Shown here in pieces: positions 8,943 to 19,483 of a DNA stretch of 64,000 nt (position 1 is its first letter; every line of letters starts with the position of its first letter). The DNA is from Thalassovita taeanensis (GTDB lineage Bacteria; Pseudomonadota; Alphaproteobacteria; Rhodobacterales; Rhodobacteraceae). The DNA is taken from assembly GCF_900110775.1 (NCBI RefSeq), contig NZ_FOEP01000015.1:36130-100129 (forward strand), written 5' to 3'. A program made the position numbers and the translations under genes. The notes under the pieces are model-generated. The model was given only the letters and a program-made list of their open reading frames with translations, had not been told where the DNA came from and did no database searches.

Positions 8943-9854
8943 ATGACCGATAAGATTCAAAAAACCCGAGGCTTGGGTCGCGGACTTTCTGCGTTGATGG
9001 CGGACGTTTCCCCGCAGGCCGCACCGGAGTCAACGCAGGCACGCCGCGCAGACCTTATGGTTCCGATCGAGAGGGTGCAGCCGAATCCCGATCAGCCTCG
9101 TCGTACGTTCACCCAGGACCAAATGGAGGAGCTTGCGGCCTCGATCAGAGAAAAGGGGATTATTCAGCCACTGATCGTCAGGCAAAAGCCGGGAAATGCT
9201 GAAATTTACGAGATTGTAGCAGGGGAACGACGCTGGCGTGCCGCGCAAATGGCGATGCAGCATACGATTCCGGTGATTGTACGGGACTTTAATGATACCG
9301 AAGTTCTTGAAATCGCCATCATCGAAAACGTTCAGCGTTCGGATCTGAACGCAGTGGAAGAGGCGCTTGGATATAAGCAGCTGATGGAAAAGTTTGGCCA
9401 CACTCAGGAAAAGCTGTCTGATGTTCTGGGAAAAAGTCGCAGCTATATTGCGAATTTGGTGCGCCTGCTTCAGTTGCCAGATGAGGTTCAGGAATACGTG
9501 CGCGACGGGAAACTAACCGCCGGCCATGCGCGTGCATTGATTACGTCGGATGATCCCGTCACGCTGGCAAAAAAGGTCATTCATTCAGGCTTGTCTGTGA
9601 GGGATACTGAAAAGCTCGCCAAGAAACCCGTGAGTAATATTTTTGACGACGAAAGCATGCCGCGGAATGCCCCTAAGCCACAGGTGAATAAAGACGCTGA
9701 TACGCGTGCGCTGGAGGGTGATCTTTCGGCCGCGCTTGGAATGAAGATCTCAATTGATCACGATCCCGGTCAAGAATCGGGAAAAGTGACTGTTTCTTAT
9801 GGATCTCTTGATGAGCTGGATGAGTTGTGTCGAATGCTGTCGGCTATGCGCTAG
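8943..9854 (+). CDS. parB: chromosome-partitioning protein ParB (CTPase clamp)
   Basis: ParB binds parS and spreads as a CTP-dependent DNA clamp. The 303-residue protein has a ParA-interacting basic N terminus (GLGRGLSALM), the CTP-binding domain with GERRWRA (94-100) and ENVQRSDLN, a helix-turn-helix (about 152-175), and a C-terminal dimerisation segment. The two parS sites lie 1.4 and 3.3 kb upstream. Its 3' end overlaps the convergent gene at 9844 by 11 bases. Confidence 0.98.
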   Translation: MTDKIQKTRGLGRGLSALMADVSPQAAPESTQARRADLMVPIERVQPNPDQPRRTFTQDQMEELAASIREKGIIQPLIVRQKPGNAEIYEIVAGERRWRAAQMAMQHTIPVIVRDFNDTEVLEIAIIENVQRSDLNAVEEALGYKQLMEKFGHTQEKLSDVLGKSRSYIANLVRLLQLPDEVQEYVRDGKLTAGHARALITSDDPVTLAKKVIHSGLSVRDTEKLAKKPVSNIFDDESMPRNAPKPQVNKDADTRALEGDLSAALGMKISIDHDPGQESGKVTVSYGSLDELDELCRMLSAMR

Positions 9855-10197
9855 GGCGGCTCCAGATAAACACTAGCACGGAAGCGAGAGTCACAGCCTG
9901 AATTATCAAGATCATGGGCTTGAGTCCCATGATCAAAGATATTGCGAAGACAAATACGATGGATACGGTCGCAATTTTCTTTGCTTTTGGTTGAATTGCA
10001 CCTCGTTCTTGCCAATCTAGGATCGACGGCCCGAACACCGGATGAGTGATCAGCCATGCATGCATCCGTTCGCTTGATCTCGCAAAGCAAAATGCCGCGA
10101 GTAGCATGAAGGGGACTGTGGGTAGCAACGGAAGAAATACTCCGACCAAGCCAAATCCGACACTAACTAGCCCTAAAATACCCCAGATCAGTCTCAT
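9844..10197 (-). CDS. YbaN-family (DUF454) inner membrane protein
   Basis: This 117-residue protein has the DUF454/YbaN pattern: an N-terminal GFGLVGVFLPLLPTVPFMLLAAFCFARSS-type helix pair (split here as GVFLPLLPTVPF and AAFCFARSS), a short cytosolic loop with HPVFGPSILDW, and two further hydrophobic helices. The molecular function of the family is not known to me. It lies 1 base after hemW on the same strand, so it is probably co-transcribed with rdgB-hemW. It overlaps the end of parB in convergent orientation. Confidence 0.85.
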   Translation of the reverse strand: MRLIWGILGLVSVGFGLVGVFLPLLPTVPFMLLAAFCFARSSERMHAWLITHPVFGPSILDWQERGAIQPKAKKIATVSIVFVFAISLIMGLKPMILIIQAVTLASVLVFIWSRPSA

Positions 10198-10198
10198 C

Positions 10199-11356
10199 TC
10201 AATCCGCCAATAGTTCTTTTAGAACAGCATTTAAGACCATGCGCCCAGAGGGTGTGACGCAAACCATGCCGCTTCGAGATTGAAGCATCCCAAGATCCTC
10301 AAGATAGCTCACGTTGGTGGGATTCAAGGGGCTTCCGGACAAGGCTTCGTAGCGATGGATATCAATCCCGGAAGAAAGTCGGAGCCCCATCATCAGGAAC
10401 TCGCTGGCTTGATCGCGCAACTCTATACGTTGGAGTAACTTTTCCCCGTTTCCTTGCTCGACCCGCTCCAGCCATTTGTTGGGGTTCGACCATGCCTCGG
10501 TCGCATGGCGCTGTCCATTGAGCGTCATGCGGCCATGAGCACCTGGGCCGATGCCAAGATAATCGCCATAGCGCCAGTATATATTGTTGTGTCGCGACTC
10601 CGCGCCTGGTTTGGCGTGGTTAGAGACCTCATAGGCTTCCATGCCGACGGTGCCGCAGATGTCTTGCGTGGCAATATACATGTCAGCTGAAATGTCGTCT
10701 TCGGGGAGGCCGCGCAGAAGACCGCGATCATACCTGTCCCCAAATGCGGTACCGCTCTCGATCGTCAATTGGTAAAGGGAAAGGTGATCAATCGCCATGG
10801 AGAGCGCCTGTTTCAGTTCGTCTTTCCACGCGTCCAGAGTTTGGTCCTGACGAGCATAGATGAGGTCAAAGCTGACACGCTCGAACTGAGAACGTGCGAT
10901 ATCAAACGCCGCGCGGGCTTCTTCGACGGTGTGAATACGGCCCAAACGGCGTAAATCGGCGTTGTTTAGAGCCTGAATGCCCATGGACACGCGATTAACG
11001 CCGGCGTCGGCATACCCTCGAAACCGACCGGCGTCGACCGATCCCGGGTTGGCTTCTAATGTGACCTCTAAACTATTGGCGACGGGCCAGTGATGGCGAA
11101 TACGATCCAGAACGCCATGCACAACGTCAGGGTTCATCAGGCTGGGCGTTCCGCCGCCAAAGAAGACCGAGGTCAGGACACGATGCGGCACCAAAGCCGC
11201 ATATCTGTCAATTTCAGAAATATAGGCTTTGAGCCAGCGCCTTTGATCGACCTCGCGAGCCACATGGCTGTTGAAGTCGCAGTAGGGGCATTTGGCCTGA
11301 CAAAAAGGCCAATGGATATAAAGGCCAAAGCCTCCTTGTTCCCAATCCTCAGCCAA
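10199..11356 (-). CDS. hemW: radical SAM heme chaperone HemW
   Basis: This 385-residue radical SAM protein carries the 4Fe-4S motif CQAKCPYC (Cys19, Cys23, Cys26), then FGGGTPSLM and the [11 protein letters not shown] segment of the family. The length and the Cys spacing favour HemW, which is thought to deliver heme, over the longer coproporphyrinogen oxidase HemN with which it is often confused. Its start overlaps the rdgB stop by 8 bases, a pairing seen in many alphaproteobacteria. Confidence 0.94.
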   Translation of the reverse strand: MAEDWEQGGFGLYIHWPFCQAKCPYCDFNSHVAREVDQRRWLKAYISEIDRYAALVPHRVLTSVFFGGGTPSLMNPDVVHGVLDRIRHHWPVANSLEVTLEANPGSVDAGRFRGYADAGVNRVSMGIQALNNADLRRLGRIHTVEEARAAFDIARSQFERVSFDLIYARQDQTLDAWKDELKQALSMAIDHLSLYQLTIESGTAFGDRYDRGLLRGLPEDDISADMYIATQDICGTVGMEAYEVSNHAKPGAESRHNNIYWRYGDYLGIGPGAHGRMTLNGQRHATEAWSNPNKWLERVEQGNGEKLLQRIELRDQASEFLMMGLRLSSGIDIHRYEALSGSPLNPTNVSYLEDLGMLQSRSGMVCVTPSGRMVLNAVLKELLAD

Positions 11357-11957
11357 AGCAACCCTGAACGAGCTTAGTAAAGGCGTCTGTTCTATGACTC
11401 ATGCGATGCTTGCGTGCGGGATCCATTTCGCCAAAGGTTTCGACCTCTCCATTTGGCAAAAAGACGGGATCAAACCCGAACCCGTTCTGCCCACGCATAG
11501 GCCAGACGACTTGCCCGTCTACACGACCTTCGAAAACTTCATCATGCCCATCTGGCCAAGCCAGACAAAGGGTGCAGTGAAAGGCCGCGTTCCGGGGAAG
11601 GAGGGCTCGCTTCGCTTCCAGCAGAGTCCAAACTTTTTCCATTGCCATAGGAAAGTCGCGGCCGTTTGGTGTTTCTGCCCAATCCGCAGTATAGACACCG
11701 GGTGCTCCGTCCAGAGCTTCAACCGTGATACCGCTGTCGTCTGACAACGCTGGCAGCCCTGTGGCTTGGGCCGCGAAATGCGCCTTAAGACGGGCATTCC
11801 CCGCGAAGGTGTCTTCAGTCTCGTCCGGCTCTTCCAGCCCATGCTCGGCGGCAGAAGAGATGGTGATGCCAAAGGGCGCAAGCAGTTCAGAAATTTCACG
11901 CAGCTTTCCAGCGTTGTGACTCGCCAGAATCAGCTTATCGCCCGTGAATTTACGCAT
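11349..11957 (-). CDS. rdgB: XTP/dITP pyrophosphatase (non-canonical purine NTP)
   Basis: This house-cleaning enzyme hydrolyses dITP and XTP to monophosphates. The 202-residue protein shows the substrate-binding [10 protein letters not shown] (13-22), ALSDDSGI with the catalytic acid pair, and the C-terminal [11 protein letters not shown] and SHRTDAF motifs. It lies between rph and hemW on the minus strand, and its start overlaps the rph stop by 8 bases. Confidence 0.96.
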   Translation of the reverse strand: MRKFTGDKLILASHNAGKLREISELLAPFGITISSAAEHGLEEPDETEDTFAGNARLKAHFAAQATGLPALSDDSGITVEALDGAPGVYTADWAETPNGRDFPMAMEKVWTLLEAKRALLPRNAAFHCTLCLAWPDGHDEVFEGRVDGQVVWPMRGQNGFGFDPVFLPNGEVETFGEMDPARKHRMSHRTDAFTKLVQGCFG

Positions 11958-12666
11958 CGACTGCTGTCCTTTGCGCCGCTACCAATTCGCCCACACCCTT
12001 TTCTGCCAGATCCAGAAGCTGGTTCATTTGGTCGCGGGAATACGTTGCGCCCTCGGCCGACATCTGCACTTCTATCAGGCGGTGGCTCGCCAGCATAATG
12101 AAGTTTCCGTCAACCCCGGCCTCGCTGTCCTCGGGATAGTCCAGATCAAGCACCGGCTGACCTGCATAGATACCGCAGCTTACCGCTGCGACGGGCTCGA
12201 TCAGCGGATCAGTTGTAACCTGCCCAGTTTTCATCAGCTTGTCCACGGCAAGACGCAGCGCGACCCAACCGCCGGTAATCGACGCGCAACGCGTGCCGCC
12301 ATCGGCCTGTATCACGTCACAGTCCACCGTGATTTGGCGCTCGCCCAACGCGACCCGATCAACGCCCGCGCGCAGAGACCTTCCGATAAGACGTTGAATT
12401 TCAACAGTTCTTCCGCCTTGCTTCCCCATGTCAGCTTCGCGGCGCATCCGGCTTGTCGTGGATCGGGGCAGCATTCCGTATTCGGCCGTAACCCATCCCA
12501 GCCCAGAGCCCTTGATAAACGGTGGTACGCGATCCTCGATCGTGGCAGTACAAAGAACATGGGTGTCGCCCATGCGGATCATGCAAGAGCCTTCCGCGTG
12601 TTTCGTCACGCCGGTTTCGATTGAAACTGCGCGCATTTCACTTAGATTTCTTCCGGACGGCCGCAT
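11950..12666 (-). CDS. rph: ribonuclease PH
   Basis: RNase PH is a phosphorolytic 3' exoribonuclease that trims tRNA precursors. The 238-residue protein begins MRPSGRN and contains [35 protein letters not shown] (phosphate-binding region), and [16 protein letters not shown]. The ATG at 12666 gives the standard family length. The longer upstream frame overlaps hrcA on the other strand and is not coding. rph-rdgB-hemW form one run diverging from hrcA-grpE. Confidence 0.97.
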   Translation of the reverse strand: MRPSGRNLSEMRAVSIETGVTKHAEGSCMIRMGDTHVLCTATIEDRVPPFIKGSGLGWVTAEYGMLPRSTTSRMRREADMGKQGGRTVEIQRLIGRSLRAGVDRVALGERQITVDCDVIQADGGTRCASITGGWVALRLAVDKLMKTGQVTTDPLIEPVAAVSCGIYAGQPVLDLDYPEDSEAGVDGNFIMLASHRLIEVQMSAEGATYSRDQMNQLLDLAEKGVGELVAAQRTAVDA

Positions 12667-12728
12667 GGTGATCCCCTTTTGCTTTGCCGGTGGAGATACA
12701 GGCCCTACGGGCCTATGTGCAAGCCCGA

Positions 12729-12756
12729 TTGACCTTTGCGGCTCATCCTCTTTAAT
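12729..12756 (+). promoter_or_regulatory. sigma70-like promoter of hrcA-grpE
   Basis: TTGACC (12729-12734), 16 bases, and TTTAAT (12751-12756) match the -35 and -10 well. Transcription would start near 12763, consistent with an hrcA start at 12772 or 12781. I see no CIRCE inverted repeat here. Confidence 0.45.
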
Positions 12757-12780
12757 GGCCCACTGGATGGGATGATGATT

Positions 12781-13845
12781 ATGAAAGAAGGCGCGAACAT
12801 TCTGGAAGAGATGAACGACCGCTCGCGCGAGGTTTTCCGGCGCGTGGTCGAAAGCTATCTTGCAAGCGGAGACCCAGTGGGGTCGCGTACGCTTACACGG
12901 TCCATGAACGAACAAGTCAGCGCCGCGACAATCAGAAATGTCATGCAGGACTTGGAACATATGGGGCTTCTGGGAAGCCCGCACATTTCTGCCGGGCGCG
13001 TACCCACGCAAATGGGCCTGCGCATGTTTGTAGATGGTCTGCTGGAGGTTCGCGATCTTGACGTCCAGGATCGGCAAAAAATTGATGAAACGCTCAACGC
13101 AAATGCGCATCATGTTGGTGGGCTCTTGGATCGGGTCAGCACGGCTCTCTCTGGCGTCACGCGCGGTGCGTCTTTGGTTTTGGCGCCCAAGCGCGAAGCA
13201 CCGATCAAGCATGTTGAATTTGTTTCGCTCGCGCAAGACAGGGCGCTTGTTGTCTTGGTATTTGCGGATGGCAACGTTGAAAACCGGCTGTTCACACCTC
13301 CTGCCGGGCAAACCCCCTCGTCTATGCGCGAGGCGGCCAATTTCCTAAACTCTCTGATCGAGGGCAAAACGCTATCTGATCTCAGTACCGCTATTCGGCA
13401 CGAGATACTTGTGCGTCGGCAAGAGATTGACGGGTTGGCCCGCGATCTGGTGGAAAGCGGCATGGCTGTCTGGGAGGATGAAGGCGAGCGCCACGAAAGG
13501 TTGATCGTGCGAGGCCGATCAAATTTGCTTCAGGCAGAGGGCGGGGAAGAGGACCTTGAGCGGATAAGAACCCTGTTTGATGATCTTGAACGAAAGCGGG
13601 ACATCGCCGATTTTCTGGATCTGACCGAACAGGGCGACGGTGTGCGCATTTTTATTGGTTCCGAGAACAAACTTTTCTCACTTTCGGGTTCCTCTTTGGT
13701 GGTCTCTCCATATATGAACGCTGATCGTAAGATTATCGGTGCGGTTGGGGTCATCGGGCCCACGCGCCTGAACTATGGACGAATTGTGCCGATTGTGGAT
13801 TACACGGCGCAACTGGTTGGCAAACTGATGTCTGACCGGAGCTAG
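12781..13845 (+). CDS. hrcA: heat-inducible transcription repressor HrcA
   Basis: HrcA represses heat-shock operons by binding the CIRCE operator. The protein has 354 residues from ATG 12781: an N-terminal winged helix with [10 protein letters not shown] and [13 protein letters not shown], a central GAF-like dimerisation domain, and a C-terminal [14 protein letters not shown] segment. In-frame ATGs at 12772 and 12775 are possible alternatives. grpE follows 15 bases downstream. Since no CIRCE was found upstream here or at dnaK, its targets must lie elsewhere or use a diverged operator. Confidence 0.96.
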   Translation: MKEGANILEEMNDRSREVFRRVVESYLASGDPVGSRTLTRSMNEQVSAATIRNVMQDLEHMGLLGSPHISAGRVPTQMGLRMFVDGLLEVRDLDVQDRQKIDETLNANAHHVGGLLDRVSTALSGVTRGASLVLAPKREAPIKHVEFVSLAQDRALVVLVFADGNVENRLFTPPAGQTPSSMREAANFLNSLIEGKTLSDLSTAIRHEILVRRQEIDGLARDLVESGMAVWEDEGERHERLIVRGRSNLLQAEGGEEDLERIRTLFDDLERKRDIADFLDLTEQGDGVRIFIGSENKLFSLSGSSLVVSPYMNADRKIIGAVGVIGPTRLNYGRIVPIVDYTAQLVGKLMSDRS

Positions 13846-13860
13846 AGGTGGATTGTGGCA

Positions 13861-14418
13861 ATGGCCAAAAATGACGACTTTCTCGACGATATCGAAGCCG
13901 CCGAGGCAGAGACCTATGCCGAGGACATGACCGAGTTTTCAGACGAAGAGCTGGAGCTTGATGCGCTACGCGCAGAGCGTGATGAGTACAAAGACAAATT
14001 TGTTCGCGCGCTCGCTGACGCAGAGAATGCACGCAAGCGGTCCGAAAAGGACCGGCGCGAGGCGGAAAATTACGGTGGGTCAAAGCTGGCGCGTGACATG
14101 TTGCCGGTGTACGACAATATGAAGCGTGCATTGGAAGCCGCAACAGACGAGCAGCGTGAGGCCTTTGGTTCTCTGCTGGAAGGCGTAGAATTGACGATGC
14201 GAGAGCTTTTGAACGTATTCAAGAAGCACGGGATCACGTTGATCGCGCCACAGGTGGGTGACAAGTTCGACCCGCTGCACCATCAGGCGATGTTTGACGC
14301 TCCCGTACCGAATACAGTTGCTGGTGATATCATTCAGGTTTCGACCGAAGGCTTCATGCTGCACGACCGTTTGCTGCGCCCTGCACAGGTCGGGGTGTCG
14401 TCCACTCCGGCAGGCTAA
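13861..14418 (+). CDS. grpE: nucleotide exchange factor GrpE
   Basis: GrpE releases ADP from DnaK. The 185-residue protein has an acidic N terminus, a long coiled-coil (about residues 35-80), and the conserved C-terminal beta domain with DPLHHQAMF and the final RLLRPAQVGVS segment. ATG 13861 is preferred over GTG 13855 because the GAGGTGG Shine-Dalgarno sequence is 9 bases upstream of it. It is paired with hrcA, whereas dnaK and dnaJ are 43 kb away. Confidence 0.97.
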   Translation: MAKNDDFLDDIEAAEAETYAEDMTEFSDEELELDALRAERDEYKDKFVRALADAENARKRSEKDRREAENYGGSKLARDMLPVYDNMKRALEAATDEQREAFGSLLEGVELTMRELLNVFKKHGITLIAPQVGDKFDPLHHQAMFDAPVPNTVAGDIIQVSTEGFMLHDRLLRPAQVGVSSTPAG

Positions 14419-14424
14419 GTACGG

Positions 14425-17079
14425 TTACGATTGAGCCGTATCTTTCAGCTCGTACAATAATTGCAGGGCCTCCCGCGGCGACAACTCGTCCGGGAGGATC
14501 TGCGCCAAGCGCTCCTCGACCTTGCTCGTTTTCGGGTTCGGAGCGGGCGATGCGGGAACCGCCGAAAACAATGGAAGATCGTCGATCAGGGTCGCCTTCT
14601 TTGCACCCTCTCGTTCACCTTTTTCCAGCGCCTCCAGAACTACGCGCGCACGTGCAACGACCGCGTCGGGCAGCCCGGCCAACTTGGCTACCTGCACGCC
14701 GTATGACCTGTCGGCGGCCCCCTTGCGCACTTCATGCAAGAATATCACGTCGCCATCGAACTCCTTCACTGCGACGGTGGCATTTTCCACGCCGGGCAAC
14801 TTGCCGGCGAGGCTGGTAAGCTCATGGTAGTGGGTCGCAAACAGTGCGCGGCAACGGTTAACATCGTGCAAATGCTCCAGCGTGGCCCAGGCAATGGAAA
14901 GCCCGTCATAGGTTGCTGTGCCGCGCCCGATTTCATCCAGAATTACCAAAGCATGATCATCGGATTGATTGAGGATGGCTGCTGTTTCAACCATCTCGAC
15001 CATGAAGGTCGAGCGCCCGCGCGCCAGATCATCTGAAGCACCGACGCGGCTGAACAGTTGACTGACCATCCCGATATCCGCCTTGCGTGCGGGCACATAG
15101 CTTCCCATCTGCGCCAGTAGGGCAATCAGCGCGTTCTGCCGCAAAAAGGTTGATTTACCAGCCATGTTCGGGCCGGTTAGCAGCCAAATATCTGCCCCAT
15201 CAGATCCGTCCGCCAGAGAGCAGTCGTTTGCGATGAATGGTCCGCCTCCTTGCTTGCGTAACGCCAGTTCCACAACCGGATGGCGCCCGCCCCGGATATC
15301 CAGCTTGCGACTGCTATCCACAGTGGGCCGCGTCCAGCTTTCGGCCCGCGCCAAGTCGGACAGGGCGGTCGCAAGATCAATCTCCGCAAGGCCGCGCGCC
15401 GCTGCCCCAATTTGATCAGCTTGGTCCAGAATGGCAGCTTTCAGGCTTTCATAGAGCCGCTTTTCGATTTCAACAGCTCGCCCGCCGGCGTTGAGGATCT
15501 TTGTTTCCATCTCTGAAAGGGGGACGGTCGTGAAGCGAACCTGATTGGCGGTGGTTTGCCGGTGCTTGAACGTCTCGGATAGCGGCGCAGACAGCATTTT
15601 GTCTGCGTGGGTCGAGGTCACCTCGACAAAATAGCCCAAGACATTGTTGTGCTTGATCTTGAGCGTGGAAATGCCTGTCTGTGTCGCGTACTCTTGCTGC
15701 ATCTGAGCGATCACACCACGCCCCTCGTCGCGCAGTTGCCGCATTTCATCCAGCTCTTCATCATAGCCGGGCGCGATAAAACCGCCGTCGCGGCTTAGCA
15801 ATGGCGGTTCGGCGATAAGCGCCTGATCCAGCAAATCCAGAAGCACGTCGTGCCCAACAAGGCTTTTGGTCGCGTGCACCAGAAGAGCGGGCAGGGCGGC
15901 TTGATCCAGCCGCGCAGCGATTTGCAGCGTTTGTTCCAACCCGTTTCGAATGGAAGCAAGATCGCGCGGGCCGCCCCGGTCAAGCCCAAGCCGTGACATC
16001 GCGCGGTCAAGGTCCGGCACCTTGCGCAGGTCGTCACGAAGCAGATCGGTGATGCGTGTCTTTTGCACTGCAAACTCTACTGAATCCAAACGCGCCTGCA
16101 CCACCTCCAACACTCGGGAAGGGCTGGAAAGGCGACGCTCTAGCAGGCGCGCTCCTGCTGCGGTCACGGTTCGGTCAATGGCTGACAGCAGCGACCCTGA
16201 ACGCCCACCGTTCAGGGCGTGGGTCAGCTCCAGATTACGGCGCGTGGCGGCATCAATTTGCATCACACGTGATTGCGCCTCGCGTTGGGGCGTGCGCAAA
16301 AGCGGAAGCCTGCCTTTTTGCGTAATCTCCAGATATTCAACGATCGCGCCCATGGCCGATATTTCGGGGCGTGAAAATTGTCCAAAGGCATCTAGCGAAC
16401 TGACTTCGAACAAGTCGCAAAGCCGTCTTTCAGATCCGGTACTGTCGAACGCCGCGCGGCCCAGTGGTGTCAGTGCGGCACCGGATTCAGTCACTGTTTC
16501 TGCCAGTTCTTGCTCACTGCCCTCAGGAACGATCACTTCAGAAGGCATCAGCCGCGCCAGTTCTGGACCAAGCCGAATGGGCGGAAGCGGCATGACATGA
16601 AATTCGCCGGTGGAAATATCGGCCCATGCCAAGGCGGCCTCATCCCGGACCAAAGCGTAGGCGCACAGGAAATTGTGCCGCCGCGCCTCCAGCAACGCTT
16701 CTTCGGTCAAGGTGCCTGGTGTGACCAGACGAACAACTTCGCGGTGCACCACCGACTTCGAGCCGCGCTTTTTGGCTTCGGCCGGGTTTTCCATCTGCTC
16801 GCATACGGCAACGCGAAATCCTTTGCGGATCAGCGACAGCAGGTATCCTTCGGCGGAGTGCACGGGAACGCCACACATAGGAATATCCTGCCCCAGATGT
16901 TTGCCGCGTTTGGTCAGGGCAATGTCCAGCGCTTCCGCCGCCGCAACGGCATCATCGAAGAACATTTCATAGAAGTCACCCATCCGGTAAAATAGCAGCG
17001 CATTTTTGTGCGCGGCTTTGATGTCCAGAAACTGCGCCATCATTGGCGTCATGGCAGCGCTTGTGGTGGTCACGTTCAT
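14425..17079 (-). CDS. mutS: DNA mismatch repair ATPase MutS
   Basis: MutS recognises mismatches and small loops in newly replicated DNA. The 884-residue protein has the mismatch-binding FYRMGDFYEMF (Phe-x-Glu) motif near the N terminus, the connector and clamp domains, and a C-terminal ABC-type ATPase with Walker A TGPNMAGKST, Walker B VILDEIGRGT and ATHYHELT. I chose the ATG at 17079 (MNVTTTSAAM). The stretch upstream lacks family similarity and runs into the region preceding maeB. It diverges from the malic enzyme gene. Confidence 0.98.
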   Translation of the reverse strand: MNVTTTSAAMTPMMAQFLDIKAAHKNALLFYRMGDFYEMFFDDAVAAAEALDIALTKRGKHLGQDIPMCGVPVHSAEGYLLSLIRKGFRVAVCEQMENPAEAKKRGSKSVVHREVVRLVTPGTLTEEALLEARRHNFLCAYALVRDEAALAWADISTGEFHVMPLPPIRLGPELARLMPSEVIVPEGSEQELAETVTESGAALTPLGRAAFDSTGSERRLCDLFEVSSLDAFGQFSRPEISAMGAIVEYLEITQKGRLPLLRTPQREAQSRVMQIDAATRRNLELTHALNGGRSGSLLSAIDRTVTAAGARLLERRLSSPSRVLEVVQARLDSVEFAVQKTRITDLLRDDLRKVPDLDRAMSRLGLDRGGPRDLASIRNGLEQTLQIAARLDQAALPALLVHATKSLVGHDVLLDLLDQALIAEPPLLSRDGGFIAPGYDEELDEMRQLRDEGRGVIAQMQQEYATQTGISTLKIKHNNVLGYFVEVTSTHADKMLSAPLSETFKHRQTTANQVRFTTVPLSEMETKILNAGGRAVEIEKRLYESLKAAILDQADQIGAAARGLAEIDLATALSDLARAESWTRPTVDSSRKLDIRGGRHPVVELALRKQGGGPFIANDCSLADGSDGADIWLLTGPNMAGKSTFLRQNALIALLAQMGSYVPARKADIGMVSQLFSRVGASDDLARGRSTFMVEMVETAAILNQSDDHALVILDEIGRGTATYDGLSIAWATLEHLHDVNRCRALFATHYHELTSLAGKLPGVENATVAVKEFDGDVIFLHEVRKGAADRSYGVQVAKLAGLPDAVVARARVVLEALEKGEREGAKKATLIDDLPLFSAVPASPAPNPKTSKVEERLAQILPDELSPREALQLLYELKDTAQS

Positions 17080-17147
17080 CCCCCAGTTAAGTTCGGCGAA
17101 CCTTACAAACCCCCACCCGGCTGTAAAAGGCGAAAAACGTGTTTCTG

Positions 17148-17176
17148 TTGAGGCGAGCGCAATAGCACTGTATGAG
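17148..17176 (+). promoter_or_regulatory. possible promoter of maeB
   Basis: TTGAGG (17148-17153), 17 bases, and TATGAG (17171-17176) form a moderate match, giving a leader of about 25 nt. Confidence 0.3.
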
Positions 17177-17209
17177 GCACAAGCCCCCTTAGTTACAGGC
17201 CCGATCAAT

Positions 17210-19465
17210 ATGACCAAGAACAGAGTTACGCCGGAAGAGGCGCTTGCATTTCACCTTGAGCCCACCCCGGGCAAGTTTGAAATCACTGCCACAGTCCCAA
17301 TGACCACACAGCGTGATCTGTCATTGGCCTATTCGCCCGGCGTTGCCGTGCCTTGCGAAGCGATCGCGGAAAACCCGGAAACTGCTTACGATTATACAAA
17401 CAAGGGCAATCTGGTTGCAGTGATTTCGAACGGGACCGCCGTTTTGGGTCTGGGCAATCTGGGCGCTCTGGCCTCAAAACCGGTGATGGAGGGCAAGGCT
17501 GTTCTGTTTAAACGGTTCGCCGATGTCAACAGCATCGACATCGAGTTGGACACAGAAGACCCCGAGCAGATCATCAACGCGGTCAAACTGATGGGCCCGA
17601 CCTTTGGTGGTATTAATCTTGAAGATATTAAAGCGCCCGAGTGTTTCATCATCGAGCAGCGCTTGAAAGAAGAGATGGATATCCCCGTCTTCCACGATGA
17701 CCAGCACGGAACAGCTGTGATTTGTGCTGCCGGCTTGATTAACGCTCTGCATATTTCGGGCAAGAAAATCGAGGATTGCCGCATCGTTCTGAACGGTGCT
17801 GGGGCTGCTGGGATTGCCTGCCTTGAATTGATCAAGACGATGGGCGCCAAGCACGACAATTGCATTATGTGTGATACTAAAGGTGTGATCTATCAGGGTC
17901 GGACCGAGGGGATGAACCAGTGGAAATCCGCCCATGCCGCGCGAACTGATAAGCGCACCTTGGAAGAGGCGATGGTCGATGCCGATGTGTTTCTGGGCGT
18001 TTCGGTAAAGGGTGCTGTTACGCCAGATATGGTGCTGTCGATGGCCGACAATCCGGTGATTTTCGCCATGGCCAACCCCGATCCTGAAATCACGCCGGAA
18101 GAGGCACACGCCGTCCGCGCCGACGCGATTGTGGCTACGGGGCGATCAGATTATCCGAACCAGGTGAATAACGTTCTGGGCTTTCCGTATCTTTTTCGCG
18201 GTGCACTGGATATTCACGCGCGCGCTATCAACGATGAGATGAAGATCGCCTGCGCAGAAGCTCTGGCAGAGCTGGCGCGCGAAGACGTGCCGGACGAGGT
18301 TGCAATGGCCTATGGGCGGAATCTGTCGTTTGGGCGCGACTATATCATCCCAACGCCGTTTGACCCGCGTCTGATCCATCGTATCCCGCCTGCCGTTGCG
18401 CGTGCAGGTATGAACACAGGTGCCGCGCGCCGTCCGATCATTGATATGGAAGCCTATGAGCTGAACCTGAAATCACGGATGGATCCGACAGCAAGCATTA
18501 TGCGCGGTATTCACGCCCGCGCCCGTGCTGCGCAGGCACGGATGATTTTCGCCGAAGGGGACGATCCCCGCGTCTTGCGCGCTGCCGTGCAATATCAGCG
18601 TTCCGGGCTGGGTAAGGCTCTGGTTGTCGGGCGCGAAAGCGATGTGAAAGAGAAGCTGGAAGCCGCAGGTATGGGGGACGCTGTGCGCGAACTGGAGGTG
18701 GTCAATGCGGCCAATTCCCGGCACCTGAATGTCTACAAGGATTTTCTCTATGCGCGGCTTCAGCGCAAGGGATATGATAGGCACGATATCCACCGGCTTG
18801 CCGCACGAGATCGCCACGTATTTTCCGCTCTAATGTTGGCGCATGGGCATGGTGACGGCTTGATCACTGGGGCCACGCGCAAATCCGCGCATGTGCTGGA
18901 ACTGATCAATCATGTATTTGATGCCGATGCGAAGCGCGGGGCAGCTGGGGTGACCGCGATTCTGCACAAAGGGCGGATCGTGCTGATTGCTGACACGTTG
19001 GTGCATGAGTGGCCGAACGAAGAGGATCTGGCCAATATCGCCGAACGCTCTGCGGCAGTCGCACGCCATCTGGGGCTTGAGCCCCGTGTCGCTTTCGTCA
19101 GTTTTTCGACATTCGGCTATCCGGTTTCAGAGCGCGCCGAGAAAATGCACCTCGCGCCAAAAGTTCTGGAAAAGCGCGGCGTGGATTTCGAGTTTGAAGG
19201 TGAAATGACGGTCGATGTAGCATTGAATATCAAAGCGCAAGCTTCCTATCCTTTTCAGCGTCTGACCGGCCCGGCCAATATTCTTGTGGTTCCAGCGCGG
19301 CATTCAGCGTCGATTTCGGTCAAACTGATGCAGGAAATGGCAGGGGCCACGGTGATCGGTCCGATCCTGTCGGGCGTTGACGCATCAATTCAGATCTGCT
19401 CGTCCAGCTCGACCGCCAATGATATTCTAAATATGGCTGTTCTGGCAGCGTGTAAGGTCGGATGA
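17210..19465 (+). CDS. maeB: NADP-dependent malic enzyme with phosphotransacetylase-like domain
   Basis: This 751-residue two-domain protein decarboxylates malate to pyruvate with NADP+. The first 430 or so residues are the malic enzyme with SLAYSPGVAVPC, KPVMEGKAVLFKRFADVNS, the DDQHGTA motif and the GAGAAGIACLEL dinucleotide fold. The remainder resembles phosphotransacetylase (ITGATRKSAHVL) and is usually thought to be an acyl-CoA-sensing regulatory domain without full activity. This fusion is typical of alphaproteobacteria. The start at 17210 matches the family N terminus. Confidence 0.96.
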   Translation: MTKNRVTPEEALAFHLEPTPGKFEITATVPMTTQRDLSLAYSPGVAVPCEAIAENPETAYDYTNKGNLVAVISNGTAVLGLGNLGALASKPVMEGKAVLFKRFADVNSIDIELDTEDPEQIINAVKLMGPTFGGINLEDIKAPECFIIEQRLKEEMDIPVFHDDQHGTAVICAAGLINALHISGKKIEDCRIVLNGAGAAGIACLELIKTMGAKHDNCIMCDTKGVIYQGRTEGMNQWKSAHAARTDKRTLEEAMVDADVFLGVSVKGAVTPDMVLSMADNPVIFAMANPDPEITPEEAHAVRADAIVATGRSDYPNQVNNVLGFPYLFRGALDIHARAINDEMKIACAEALAELAREDVPDEVAMAYGRNLSFGRDYIIPTPFDPRLIHRIPPAVARAGMNTGAARRPIIDMEAYELNLKSRMDPTASIMRGIHARARAAQARMIFAEGDDPRVLRAAVQYQRSGLGKALVVGRESDVKEKLEAAGMGDAVRELEVVNAANSRHLNVYKDFLYARLQRKGYDRHDIHRLAARDRHVFSALMLAHGHGDGLITGATRKSAHVLELINHVFDADAKRGAAGVTAILHKGRIVLIADTLVHEWPNEEDLANIAERSAAVARHLGLEPRVAFVSFSTFGYPVSERAEKMHLAPKVLEKRGVDFEFEGEMTVDVALNIKAQASYPFQRLTGPANILVVPARHSASISVKLMQEMAGATVIGPILSGVDASIQICSSSSTANDILNMAVLAACKVG

Positions 19466-19483
19466 TCTGAAAAGGAACCTGCG

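Noticed and set aside
12667..12780. CIRCE operator between rph and hrcA
   Set aside because: No TTAGCACTC-N9-GAGTGCTAA-like dyad is present.
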